The notes under the pieces were generated by a model. It was not told where the DNA came from, made no database searches, and worked only from the letters and a program-made list of their open reading frames with translations. The position numbers were made by a program, and so were the translations under genes. Positions 6,321 through 12,996 of a stretch of DNA of 12,996 nt are shown here, in pieces. The DNA comes from Candidatus Bathyarchaeota archaeon (GTDB lineage: Archaea; Thermoproteota; Bathyarchaeia; Bathyarchaeales; UBA233). The DNA is taken from assembly GCA_004376975.1 (NCBI GenBank), contig SOJA01000233.1, positions 1 to 12,996 of the forward strand, written 5' to 3'. Position 1 is the stretch's first letter. The number at the start of each line of letters is the position of its first letter.

Positions 6321-8507
6321 CTAAGCAACTGGTGTTGCTGGCTTTTGCACTTGTCGAATCTGTTGCATAAATCGCTTATACCATTTCTCCATATCCGGCG
6401 TGACTGATGGAGCCATCTGCTTCAGTGCCTCTTGAAAATCCATTAGTGTGACTTCTTTAGCGTTCACATCTTTTCTCAGAGCATGCATGGCGGCTTCTCT
6501 GCAGAGAGCGTCTATGTCTGCTCCAGAATAGTTCTTAGTTAATACTGATAAATGCGTCACGTCTACGTCCTTGGATAAGGGCATGTTTTTCGTGTAAATC
6601 TTCAATATTTCTACGCGACTCTGCTCATCAGGTTCAGGCACATATATTAATCTGTCAAACCTTCCAGGACGAAGAATTGCCGGGTCCACAATATCAGGTC
6701 TGTTTGTAGCAGCTATAACAACTATGTCTACTAAGTTTACGATGCCATCTATTTCTGTTAAAAGCTGGCTGATAACACGTTGCGTTACCCCACTATCCGC
6801 AAATCCTAAGCCCCGTCGAGGTACAAGTGAGTCAATTTCATCAAAGAATATCACTGTTGGAGCAGCCATTCTTCCCTTTCTAAAAACTTCTCTAATGGCT
6901 TTCTCAGATTCCCCCACCCATTTCGAAAAAACCTCTGGACCTTTAATTGTTATGAAGTTGGCTTCACTCTCCGTTGCAACAGCCTTACCCAAAAGCGTTT
7001 TACCGCAACCAGGAGGCCCGTAAAGCATAATCCCCTTCGGCGGCCTAATTCCAAGCCTCTCAAAGATTTCCGGGTTCTTCAAAGGCCATTCAACTGCTTC
7101 TATGAGTTTCTGTTTAACTTCTTCCAGTCCACCGATGTCGTTCCAATGAACTGTTGGAATTTCTATGTAGACTTCACGCATGGCTGTAGGAGTAATCTCC
7201 TTGTAAGCATTAAGGAAATCCTCCATTTTAACTTCCATTTTTTCCAGTACACTCGGCGGCACACGTTCTTCTTCCAGATTTATCTGGGGTAGATACCTGC
7301 GTAGAGCCTTCATAGCTGTTTCTCTACATAAAGCTGCCAAATCTGCGCCTGTGTATCCATGTGACATCGCAAACAATTTTCTAAGATCTACATCATCTGA
7401 CAAGGGCATTCCACGAGTATGAATTTGAAGAATTTCATGTCTTCCCTGCTTATCTGGAACGCCGATCTCAATTTCTCTATCAAACCTGCCTGGCCTGCGA
7501 AGAGCTGGATCTAAAGCACCTGGCCTATTTGTAGCACCTATCACTATGACATTTCCTCTTCCAGACAAACCATCCATCAACGCCAAGAGCTGCGCAACTA
7601 CACGTCTTTCCACTTCACCCGTGACCTCTTCACGTTTAGGAGCTATTGCATCCAATTCATCTATGAATATTATGCTCGGGGAATTCTGTTGGGCTTGCTG
7701 AAAGATTTCTCTAAGCCTAGCCTCTGATTCACCATAAAACTTGCTCATTATTTCTGGTCCATTTATCGAGAAAAAGTTTGCCTCTGATTCGTTGGCTACT
7801 GCTCTAACCAAAAGGGTTTTACCGCAACCAGGAGGCCCGTGAAGCAACACTCCCTTCGGCGGCTCTATGCCCAACCTCTGAAAAAGCTCAGGATGACGTA
7901 GTGGAAGCTCAACCATTTCCCTTACTCTTTGAAGCTCTTCACGCAGCCCTCCAATGTCCTCATATGTTGTTCGCGGCAGCCCTTTTCCTTCAGGTGCTGG
8001 TTCATTCAATATAGTGAGTTTTGTTTCTGCTGTAACCTTTACTATGCCGTGTGGCCGGGTTTTTGTTACAGTGAAAGGTATAGCATGCCCAAGCATCATG
8101 ACAAGGGTTGTGTCACCTTCCAAAAGGGTTCTCTCCATCAACCGGTTTCTAACAAAATTTGTAAAGTCCTCGTCGACATTCAGCCTCATGTCAACCGGCG
8201 CAAGAGAGATATTTAACGCGTTTTTAACCTTAGCAGGTCTTACAAGAACATATTCGTTTATAGCTACTCCCGCGTTTTTGCGGGTGAAACCATCTATGCG
8301 TATCATCTCTCGGTTTTGATCTTCGCTGTAGGCTGGCCAAGCTATAGCTGATGTTATTCTTTTCCCAACCATTTCGATTACATCGCCTGCCGATATGCCT
8401 AGTTTCTGCATAGCCCTCTGATCTATTCGGGCAATGCCCCTTCCAACATCCCGCTGCCTTGCATCACCAACACGTAACTGTAGTTCAACCAACCAGAACC
8501 CTTCCAT
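6321..8507 (-). CDS. cdc48: Cdc48/VCP (VAT) type AAA+ ATPase
   Basis: This double-ring hexameric unfoldase pulls proteins apart for degradation or complex remodelling. The 728 residues divide into an N domain (1-180, [20 protein letters not shown] with the double-psi barrel), D1 and D2. D1 has Walker A GPPGCGKT (224-231), Walker B IIFIDE (279-284) and the arginine-finger region RRPGRFDR (337-344). D2 has Walker A GPPGCGKT (497-504), Walker B VIFFDE (552-557) and RPGRFDR (613-619). All ATPase residues are intact. The C-terminus ends QKPATPVA, so it lacks the hydrophobic-Tyr-X tail that some archaeal Cdc48 and PAN proteins use to open the proteasome. The ATG lies close to a TATA element, so the mRNA may have a very short leader. 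A TTG five codons in (residue 6) is an alternative start. It heads the cdc48-to-truD cluster. Confidence 0.97.
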   Translation of the reverse strand: MEGFWLVELQLRVGDARQRDVGRGIARIDQRAMQKLGISAGDVIEMVGKRITSAIAWPAYSEDQNREMIRIDGFTRKNAGVAINEYVLVRPAKVKNALNISLAPVDMRLNVDEDFTNFVRNRLMERTLLEGDTTLVMMLGHAIPFTVTKTRPHGIVKVTAETKLTILNEPAPEGKGLPRTTYEDIGGLREELQRVREMVELPLRHPELFQRLGIEPPKGVLLHGPPGCGKTLLVRAVANESEANFFSINGPEIMSKFYGESEARLREIFQQAQQNSPSIIFIDELDAIAPKREEVTGEVERRVVAQLLALMDGLSGRGNVIVIGATNRPGALDPALRRPGRFDREIEIGVPDKQGRHEILQIHTRGMPLSDDVDLRKLFAMSHGYTGADLAALCRETAMKALRRYLPQINLEEERVPPSVLEKMEVKMEDFLNAYKEITPTAMREVYIEIPTVHWNDIGGLEEVKQKLIEAVEWPLKNPEIFERLGIRPPKGIMLYGPPGCGKTLLGKAVATESEANFITIKGPEVFSKWVGESEKAIREVFRKGRMAAPTVIFFDEIDSLVPRRGLGFADSGVTQRVISQLLTEIDGIVNLVDIVVIAATNRPDIVDPAILRPGRFDRLIYVPEPDEQSRVEILKIYTKNMPLSKDVDVTHLSVLTKNYSGADIDALCREAAMHALRKDVNAKEVTLMDFQEALKQMAPSVTPDMEKWYKRFMQQIRQVQKPATPVA

Positions 8508-8541
8508 AATCAGCTAATACTGTCCGAAACAGAGCTAAATT

Positions 8542-8551
8542 CATATATAAA
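8542..8551 (-). promoter_or_regulatory. TATA-like element of cdc48
   Basis: TTTATATATG on the minus strand is centred about 39 bases before the cdc48 ATG. Archaeal spacing predicts transcription starting about ten bases before the ATG, so a nearly leaderless mRNA. It overlaps the 51-base gap after the aEF-1 beta stop and would let cdc48 and downstream genes be expressed separately. Confidence 0.5.
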
Positions 8552-8558
8552 TGTAAGG

Positions 8559-8834
8559 CTATCGGCTTGTTCTACGCACCATACCAGGTTGCACTTGACT
8601 AATGTCACTTATCTCCCCGAACTTTTTCTCAAGCTCATCAAGCACACCTGATTTATCCTCCGGAATCTTTATTTGAACGATCAAAGCGTTCAAGCCGAAG
8701 GCTATCGGCTCTTCGCCAAAGCCATATATCGAAGCGAACTCCGGCAGACAATCCTCAATCTTCTTCTTCAACTTGTCAAAGTCAACTGTTATATCAATAG
8801 GAAATATCTTGTACGAGACTACAACACTGCCCAT
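8559..8834 (-). CDS. ef1b: Translation elongation factor aEF-1 beta
   Basis: aEF-1 beta is the nucleotide-exchange factor that recharges aEF-1 alpha with GTP during protein synthesis. The 91 residues match the usual archaeal length and are equivalent to the C-terminal exchange domain of eukaryotic EF1B. Typical blocks are VVVSYKIFPIDITVDFDKLK near the start, YGFGEEPIAFGLNALIVQIK in the core (37-56), and the closing SQVQPGMVRR. The ATG has a perfect AAGGAGGT site upstream (plus-strand 8841-8848). It begins 21 bases after the zinc-ribbon gene's stop, so the two are co-transcribed. This pairing of a small zinc-ribbon gene with the aEF-1 beta gene recurs in archaea as far as I recall. Confidence 0.96.
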   Translation of the reverse strand: MGSVVVSYKIFPIDITVDFDKLKKKIEDCLPEFASIYGFGEEPIAFGLNALIVQIKIPEDKSGVLDELEKKFGEISDISQVQPGMVRRTSR

Positions 8835-8840
8835 TTTCCA

Positions 8841-8848
8841 ACCTCCTT
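8841..8848 (-). promoter_or_regulatory. Ribosome-binding site of ef1b
   Basis: AAGGAGGT on the minus strand lies six bases before the ATG and is the strongest ribosome-binding site in the window. It fits a highly translated elongation-factor gene. Confidence 0.8.
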
Positions 8849-8855
8849 CCGCAGT

Positions 8856-9044
8856 TCATGGTCCAACGAAACCGCATTTCGGACACCTATAGGAACGCCC
8901 AAACTTTCTGCACTTCGCACACCGCCTTATCATAATTTCCCCACAGTTTGGACACAGAAATTTTGTGGACTCTGTTCCCGGCTGTATTGGTTTACCGCAG
9001 CTCGTGCACTTGATTAAAGCCAATGTTGTTGCTCTCTCATTCAT
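8856..9044 (-). CDS. Small double zinc-ribbon protein (DUF1610/HVO_2753-like)
   Basis: This 62-residue protein has four cysteine knuckles: CTSCGKPI (13-20), CPNCGE (31-36), CAKCRKFG (42-49) and CPKCGF (54-59). They should form two zinc sites, and a basic run (MIRRCAKCRKFGRSYR) suggests binding to nucleic acid or ribosome. It resembles the small archaeal zinc-finger proteins of the HVO_2753 type, whose exact molecular role is not established. GAGGGA sits six bases upstream of the ATG (plus-strand 9051-9056). It lies directly before the aEF-1 beta gene on the same strand, which hints at a role linked to translation. The third knuckle reads CAKCRK rather than the usual CPxCG. Confidence 0.88.
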   Translation of the reverse strand: MNERATTLALIKCTSCGKPIQPGTESTKFLCPNCGEIMIRRCAKCRKFGRSYRCPKCGFVGP

Positions 9045-9083
9045 TCATTATCCCTCGATGGTAGATTTGTAATTGTCAAGCTT

Positions 9084-9094
9084 CCTTATATTTG
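9084..9094 (-). promoter_or_regulatory. TATA-like element of the zinc-ribbon/ef1b unit
   Basis: CAAATATAAGG on the minus strand, about 45 bases before the zinc-ribbon ATG, gives a predicted leader of roughly 18 bases carrying GAGGGA. It is the likely main promoter of the 9044-to-3014 cluster. The rest of 9095-9254 shows no gene or RNA that I can recognise, only short palindromes such as ACAAGCTTGT at 9142-9151. Confidence 0.4.
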
Positions 9095-9254
9095 ATATGT
9101 TTTAAGTCTGAGTGTACCGCTGAAAATCTTTATCACTAGTTACAAGCTTGTTTTGCGTCTTTACCGAACATGTCTAAGGTCTCGAGCATTGCTGAAACAA
9201 GCTATGAATAAAAGTGCAACTGTTCCGCAAGTTACGAATTAGAGCGTTAATCTT

Positions 9255-10100
9255 TCAGCTCTGACGATTGACCCCAGTTACAATCACCGCTTTCTTACCG
9301 TTATACCTTTTTGAGATGAACATGGCAATCAAAACGGCGGGATCATATTTCGGATATTTCTTGCCTAACTGCATCACAGAGTTCAATTCAGTGGTAGATT
9401 CCACCCTTGTGAATGGAAAATTTTGGAATCGTTTCTCAAGGTTTTTCCCTTCTTCTCCATGCGTATAAATCGAACTGAAAACGTTTTTGTAATATTCACT
9501 TATAGCTTCATCTTCACATAGTCTGATTAACGGATGATTTGGAAGAACACATGCAATAACTCCTGGCGGTTTTTCGATCAGGTTCTTATGGGTCATTTCT
9601 TGGAAGCCAATTGCAATTCCATACGCTAATATGAGGTCAGCGGAAGGGACAAACACGTATTCCGGCTTCAATTCTTTCAGCTCATAGCTGATGGCAACGT
9701 CTCCCTTCCATCTTTCCACAAAGCCAGGCGACACATTAACAAAACCCCGCTTTAGAGCCATTTCATTAGTTAGTTTGTAGGAATCGTGAAAGTATCTGCC
9801 CTCAACTATAACCTCAGCTCCGAATTCCTTGATCGCTTCAATTCGCTCGTTCGGAGTAACTTTCGGGACCAAGACAACAGCTTTTTTTCCCATCCAGTAA
9901 GCCAAAGAGAGACCTGCATTCCCACTTGAAGCTACAACATAACCCTTTTCTCTGCCGAACTTGTTGGTTAAGTAGACTGTTTCTCTATCCTTATGACTCC
10001 CTGATGGATTATTGCATTCCAACTTCAAGAAGCAATTTAGAAAGTCGTCATACAAAATTTGGGTAGAACCTGGTTGTGAAGGAGGCTTTTCTTCCTTCAT
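9255..10100 (-). CDS. PLP-dependent enzyme related to threonine synthase, fold type II
   Basis: This protein is related to threonine synthase and cysteate synthase, but is short at 281 residues (threonine synthases usually have about 350 or more). The PLP-binding lysine is Lys37 in NPSGSHKDRE, matching the NPTGSFKDR motif of threonine synthase. SSGNAGLSLAYW (58-69) is the Asn loop that contacts PLP. The usual glycine-rich phosphate loop (such as GNGG) is replaced by VPSADLILAYGIAIGF (151-166), so cofactor binding or activity may be altered. The N-terminal zinc/lid region of threonine synthase is absent. The ATG has AAGGTGG eight bases upstream (plus-strand 10109-10115). It stands alone on the minus strand, divergent from fen. 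The true substrate is unknown; I would not call it threonine synthase. Confidence 0.8.
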   Translation of the reverse strand: MKEEKPPSQPGSTQILYDDFLNCFLKLECNNPSGSHKDRETVYLTNKFGREKGYVVASSGNAGLSLAYWMGKKAVVLVPKVTPNERIEAIKEFGAEVIVEGRYFHDSYKLTNEMALKRGFVNVSPGFVERWKGDVAISYELKELKPEYVFVPSADLILAYGIAIGFQEMTHKNLIEKPPGVIACVLPNHPLIRLCEDEAISEYYKNVFSSIYTHGEEGKNLEKRFQNFPFTRVESTTELNSVMQLGKKYPKYDPAVLIAMFISKRYNGKKAVIVTGVNRQS

Positions 10101-10143
10101 TCATGCATCCACCTTGACACTAATTCTTTACGCCAGTAGATTA

Positions 10144-10245
10144 CTTTTGTCCTGATAGTTTTAACAGTTTCTCAGCGACCTTATTTACAACTTGTGAATA
10201 CAAACGATCTTTCTCACCGTTTAGAGTTGAATGTACCTGATCACT
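10144..10245 (-). other. Coding-like open frame without clear start, possible gene remnant
   Basis: Minus-strand codons here read SDQVHSTLNGEKDRLYSQVV, then NKVAEKLLKLSGQK, ending at TAA (10141-10143). The amphipathic helix pattern and charge balance look protein-like. There is no ATG or GTG in frame and no ribosome-binding site, and the frame overlaps the fen promoter at its upstream side. It could be the tail of a lost gene, or chance. Confidence 0.2.
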
Positions 10246-10269
10246 GAAGGACAGCGAGCGCGCTGATGC

Positions 10270-10288
10270 TGATATAAGATTTTTATTG
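10270..10288 (+). promoter_or_regulatory. TATA-like element of fen
   Basis: TGATATAAGATTTTTATT lies about 40 bases before the fen ATG at 10324. It predicts a start of transcription near 10300 and a leader of about 20 bases. Confidence 0.4.
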
Positions 10289-10323
10289 CTTGAGCGAGAG
10301 TTGTTAACTTGGGTACACGGATC

Positions 10324-11358
10324 ATGGGTGTAAACCTCCGCGATTTAGTTCCAAAAGCAATAGTTAACCTTAAGGTTTTAAGTGGAAAATCCATGGCTAT
10401 AGACGCTTATAACGCCTTGTATCAGTTTTTGGCTATAATTCGTCAGCCAGACGGCACACCGTTAAAAGATAGCAGTGGGAGGATCACAAGCCATCTAAGC
10501 GGTCTTCTGTATAGGACAAGCAACCTTATGGAAATGGGTATAAAACCAATATATGTTTTTGATGGTGTTCCACCAGCATTAAAGGAAGTTGAGATCAAAA
10601 GACGTGTAAAAGCGAAAAAAGAAGCTTTCGCAAAATATGAGCAAGCCGTCAAAGAAGGAAAAATAGAAGAAGCACGCATTTATGCACAAGCAACTTCGCG
10701 TCTAAAGGATTATATGGCTGAAGATAGCAAACGGCTTTTAGGTTTGATGGGGATCCCCTGCGTCCAAGCACCAAGTGAAGGGGAAGCTCAAGCAGCATAC
10801 CTGGTAAAGTGTGGAAACGCGGACTATTGTGCAAGCCAAGATTATGACAGTTTGCTCTTCGGCGCCCCGAGGCTTATAAGAAACGTGACAATTTCAGGCC
10901 GGAGAAAACTTCCAAGGAAAAGGGTCTACATTGAGGTTGTGCCAGAAATTATTGAGCTTGAACAAGTTCTAAGAGAGTGTGGAATAACCTATGAGCAATT
11001 AATCGATATAGGCATACTCATAGGCACAGACTTCAACCCTGGTGGCGTAAAAGGCTTAGGACCAAAAACAGCTCTAAAACTGGTAAAGGAGCATGGGAGT
11101 CTAGAAAACGCTTCACCATACATAAAAAACGCAGAGTTTCGAGTTGAACCGCAAAGAATTAGAGAAATATTCCTGCACCCAAAAGTAACAGACAAATACA
11201 AGATAAAATGGAAGGAGCCAGACGCGGAGAGTGTAATAAATTTCATTTGTAGAGAAAGAGACTTCTCAGAAAAACGAGTCAGAAAGGCTCTAGAAAAAAT
11301 GCGTAAAGGCACTAAGGAGCTAAAAGGAAAAACAACATTAGAAAGATGGTTTGGATAA
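10324..11358 (+). CDS. fen: Flap endonuclease 1 (FEN-1)
   Basis: FEN-1 removes 5' flaps during Okazaki fragment maturation and base-excision repair. The 344-residue enzyme has the N domain (MGVNLRDL, Asp27 in AIDAYNALYQF, Asp80 in YVFDGVPPALK) and the I domain with Glu152 and Glu154 in PSEGEAQAAYL. Asp173 and Asp175 are in SQDYDSLLFG, Asp236 in IGTDFNPGG, followed by the helix-3-turn-helix GVKGLGPKTALKL. It ends with a PIP box, TTLERWF (337-343), for sliding-clamp binding. An upstream in-frame TTG at 10309 adds five residues, but I choose ATG 10324 because FEN-1 proteins begin Met-Gly and Gly2 lies at the active site. All seven metal-binding acidic residues listed are present. Upstream, 10101-10269 holds only the possible remnant on the other strand. 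Confidence 0.96.
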   Translation: MGVNLRDLVPKAIVNLKVLSGKSMAIDAYNALYQFLAIIRQPDGTPLKDSSGRITSHLSGLLYRTSNLMEMGIKPIYVFDGVPPALKEVEIKRRVKAKKEAFAKYEQAVKEGKIEEARIYAQATSRLKDYMAEDSKRLLGLMGIPCVQAPSEGEAQAAYLVKCGNADYCASQDYDSLLFGAPRLIRNVTISGRRKLPRKRVYIEVVPEIIELEQVLRECGITYEQLIDIGILIGTDFNPGGVKGLGPKTALKLVKEHGSLENASPYIKNAEFRVEPQRIREIFLHPKVTDKYKIKWKEPDAESVINFICRERDFSEKRVRKALEKMRKGTKELKGKTTLERWFG

Positions 11359-11364
11359 CCTCAA

Positions 11365-11375
11365 CTTTTTATTAA
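11365..11375 (+). promoter_or_regulatory. T-rich element between fen and the lyase gene
   Basis: CTTTTTATTAA lies seven bases past the fen stop and about 47 bases before the next ATG. It may end the fen transcript, act as a TATA-like element for the lyase gene, or both. AGGAG at 11409-11413, eight bases before the ATG, is the lyase ribosome-binding site. Confidence 0.35.
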
Positions 11376-11421
11376 CTGAAGAAACTATAACCCTCTCTAC
11401 TAAAGCTTAGGAGAAAGAGCA

Positions 11422-12810
11422 ATGGGTGAAAAATCGCTGGAATTGCCTGAACCTTTTAAAACAAAAATGATTGAGAAAATCACGCTTCACCCGAAGGAAA
11501 AACGTAAAGAACTGATAGAAAAAGCTGGCTCCAATGTTTTCATGCTTAAAGCAGAAGACGTTTTCATAGACTTGCTAACAGATAGTGGAACATCAGCCAT
11601 GAGTGACCACCAATGGGCGGGAATGATAGAAACAACCCAATCATACGCTGGAAGCCGAAGCTACTATTCGCTTAAAAAGGCAATGAAAGAAATTTTCGGC
11701 TTCAAATACTTAATTCCAGTGCATCAAGGCAGAGCAGCCGAAAACATACTGTTCTCCACGATGATTTTTCCAGGATGTTATGTTCCGAACAACATGCATT
11801 TTGACACAACTGAAGCAAACATTATGCGGAATAAAGGTATACCCGTCAACCTTGTAATTGAAGATGCTTATGATTCAACGAAAATACTGCCCTTCAAAGG
11901 CAACATGGATACTGAAAAACTTGAACATTTCATACAGGATAAAACTCCGGAAAAAATTCCGTTAATAATGATTACCATAACGAACAATAGTGTTGGTGGC
12001 CAACCAGTTTCAATGCGAAACGTAAAAGAAGTAAGCAAAATCGCCAAAAAACATGGTTTACCTTTTTTTGTAGATGCTTGTCGTTTTGCAGAAAACTGTT
12101 ACTTCATTAAGCAGAGAGAGGAGGGTTATAGAAACAAGACGATAAAAGAAATTTCACGAGAACTTTTCTCTTATGCTGATGGATGCACGTTCAGCGGCAA
12201 AAAGGAAGCGTTAACAAACATCGGTGGAATACTCTGTGCAAACAACGAGGAGCTTTATGAAAAACTCAGAAACCTAACAATAGTAATCGAAGGCTTTGTA
12301 ACTTATGGCGGGTTAGCTTGCAGAGAATTAGAGGCCATGGCAAGAGGGCTCTATGAAGCAATAGAAGAAAATTATCAAGCATATAGACATAGACAAATGG
12401 AATATTTGGCAAAATTGTTGAGGAACGGAGGCGTACCAATTGTGGAGCCGCCTGGGGGACATGCAATATTCATAGATGCGAAAAAGTTTCTGCCACATAT
12501 ACCTCCTGAACGGTTTCCAGCCCAAGCATTAACTGTTCAGCTTTACATAGAATCAGGAGTCAGGGTAGTAGAAATCGGCAGTTCATGTTTCGGAAAAGTT
12601 GACGAAAAGACTGGAGAGTTTATCCCAGCTAGAATGGAGCTGATGCGACTTGCCATTCCTAGAAGAACATACACAGATAATCACCTTAAGTATGTGGCAG
12701 AATGTTTGATAAGGCTGTACGAGAAAAGAGATCAAATAAGAGGTTTAAGGCGGGTTTATGCGCCTAAACTTTTGGGACATTTCACCGCAAGATTTGAACC
12801 AATCAATTAG
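11422..12810 (+). CDS. tnaA: Tryptophanase/tyrosine phenol-lyase family beta-eliminating lyase
   Basis: Predicted to split an aromatic amino acid into the free ring compound, pyruvate and ammonia using PLP (fold type I). The 462-residue length fits the family. The PLP lysine is Lys261 in YADGCTFSGKKEALTNIGG, Asp218 and Arg221 lie in VDACRFAEN, and the carboxylate-binding Arg414 is in AIPRRTYT. Overall wording (VPIVEPPGGHAIFIDA, GLRRVYAPK) is close to tyrosine phenol-lyase. Yet the specificity positions match tryptophanase: Asp128 in MHFDTT (Thr124 in phenol-lyase), Ile385 in VEIGS (Arg381 there) and His453 in GHFTARF (Phe448 there). I therefore favour tryptophan indole-lyase. The ATG has a good ribosome-binding site. 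I see no TnaC-like leader peptide and no adjacent amino-acid permease in the window. Confidence 0.92.
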   Translation: MGEKSLELPEPFKTKMIEKITLHPKEKRKELIEKAGSNVFMLKAEDVFIDLLTDSGTSAMSDHQWAGMIETTQSYAGSRSYYSLKKAMKEIFGFKYLIPVHQGRAAENILFSTMIFPGCYVPNNMHFDTTEANIMRNKGIPVNLVIEDAYDSTKILPFKGNMDTEKLEHFIQDKTPEKIPLIMITITNNSVGGQPVSMRNVKEVSKIAKKHGLPFFVDACRFAENCYFIKQREEGYRNKTIKEISRELFSYADGCTFSGKKEALTNIGGILCANNEELYEKLRNLTIVIEGFVTYGGLACRELEAMARGLYEAIEENYQAYRHRQMEYLAKLLRNGGVPIVEPPGGHAIFIDAKKFLPHIPPERFPAQALTVQLYIESGVRVVEIGSSCFGKVDEKTGEFIPARMELMRLAIPRRTYTDNHLKYVAECLIRLYEKRDQIRGLRRVYAPKLLGHFTARFEPIN

Positions 12811-12836
12811 CGCATGCTTTTCAGTCTGAATTCAGT

Positions 12837-12996
12837 TCAGGATCTTTGCCCATGTCGTCCAGTCAAAGGAACAAATGCGACTCCGCCTAGGTTTTCCCTC
12901 TTAATTTTCCCGTTGGCTTTCCTCGTGATTCTTATGAGGTTCTGGAACAGGTGTGCGCTTCCAACAGGAATCAGCATAACGCCATTGGGTTTCAAC
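12837..12996 (-). CDS. pcm: Protein-L-isoaspartate O-methyltransferase, C-terminal part
   Basis: Only the last 52 codons are present; the rest lies beyond the right edge. The enzyme uses AdoMet to methylate damaged isoaspartyl residues and start their repair. The visible part reads LKPNGVMLIPVGSAHLFQNL, then an IRI-TRKANGK stretch and ENLGGVAFVPLTGRHGQRS, ending in TGA. LKPxGxMxIPVGS followed by LGGVxFVPLxGxHG is the hallmark C-terminus of Pcm, covering the last strands of the Rossmann methyltransferase fold. It converges on the lyase gene across a 26-base gap that holds a 10-base palindrome (CTGAATTCAG, 12826-12835) and no clear terminator. Confidence 0.9.
   Translation of the reverse strand, partial: LKPNGVMLIPVGSAHLFQNLIRITRKANGKIKRENLGGVAFVPLTGRHGQRS

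Noticed and set aside
7929..8319. Plus-strand open frames of 95 and 121 codons over the cdc48 N domain
   Set aside because: They lie entirely within the cdc48 coding sequence on the opposite strand and have no support of their own.
9045..9254. Possible RNA gene or C/D-box guide RNA in the 210-base gap
   Set aside because: I found no paired C (RTGATGA) and D (CTGA) boxes in order, no tRNA cloverleaf and no extended hairpin; only short palindromes such as ACAAGCTTGT occur.
10309..10323. TTG start for FEN-1 at 10309
   Set aside because: FEN-1 proteins begin Met-Gly with Gly2 at the active site, which matches the ATG at 10324; the extra five residues fit no family member I know.
12811..12836. 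Terminator or operator at the CTGAATTCAG palindrome between the lyase and pcm
   Set aside because: It is only ten bases long, has no T tract and could arise by chance.
1..12996. CRISPR array, insertion sequence or defence system
   Set aside because: No direct-repeat array, no terminal inverted repeats with a transposase, and no nuclease or toxin modules outside housekeeping FEN-1 were seen on either strand.

Overview
This is an archaeal chromosomal segment. The evidence is an archaeal-type AdoMet synthetase, archaeal TruD, Pth2, aEF-1 beta, a Cdc48/VAT ATPase, FEN-1 and a geranylgeranyl reductase, together with AT-rich TATA-like elements and GGTG/GGAGG ribosome-binding sites. The moderate-to-low GC content, the TTG starts and the C-terminal sequence of the integrase remnant suggest an uncultured TACK-group archaeon, possibly Bathyarchaeia. 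That placement is inference; no marker gene in the window settles it. I see no rRNA, tRNA, CRISPR array or intact mobile element, and no gene-free stretch exceeds 300 bases.

Layout. Positions 1-165 hold the decayed, multiply frameshifted C-terminus of a tyrosine-recombinase-like integrase. The AdoMet synthetase gene (minus strand) follows. Across a 97-base intergenic region lies a divergent gene for an HTH plus twin-CBS regulator. Its helix-turn-helix is only recovered if translation starts upstream at a CTG codon. The regulator is followed after 13 bases by a dimethylargininase-like hydrolase. That pair converges on a long minus-strand cluster, which reads in transcription order: zinc-ribbon protein, aEF-1 beta, Cdc48 ATPase, small winged-helix-like protein, geranylgeranyl reductase, Pth2 and TruD (9044 down to 3014). 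A second promoter-like TATA element sits before cdc48. Upstream is a short PLP enzyme related to threonine synthase (minus), then FEN-1 and a tryptophanase/tyrosine phenol-lyase family enzyme (both plus). The window ends in the C-terminus of protein-L-isoaspartate methyltransferase (minus, cut by the window edge).

How the genes fit together. The minus cluster is housekeeping: translation elongation, rescue of peptidyl-tRNA, tRNA pseudouridylation, protein unfolding and lipid saturation. The most interesting arrangement is AdoMet synthetase beside a CBS-domain regulator, with inverted repeats in the shared promoter and a dimethylarginine-type hydrolase downstream. CBS pairs can bind AdoMet and related adenosyl ligands in archaea, so this may be an AdoMet-sensing control circuit. 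That is a hypothesis drawn from the layout. The lyase near the right end has an overall tyrosine phenol-lyase look, but tryptophanase-type residues at the positions that decide substrate.
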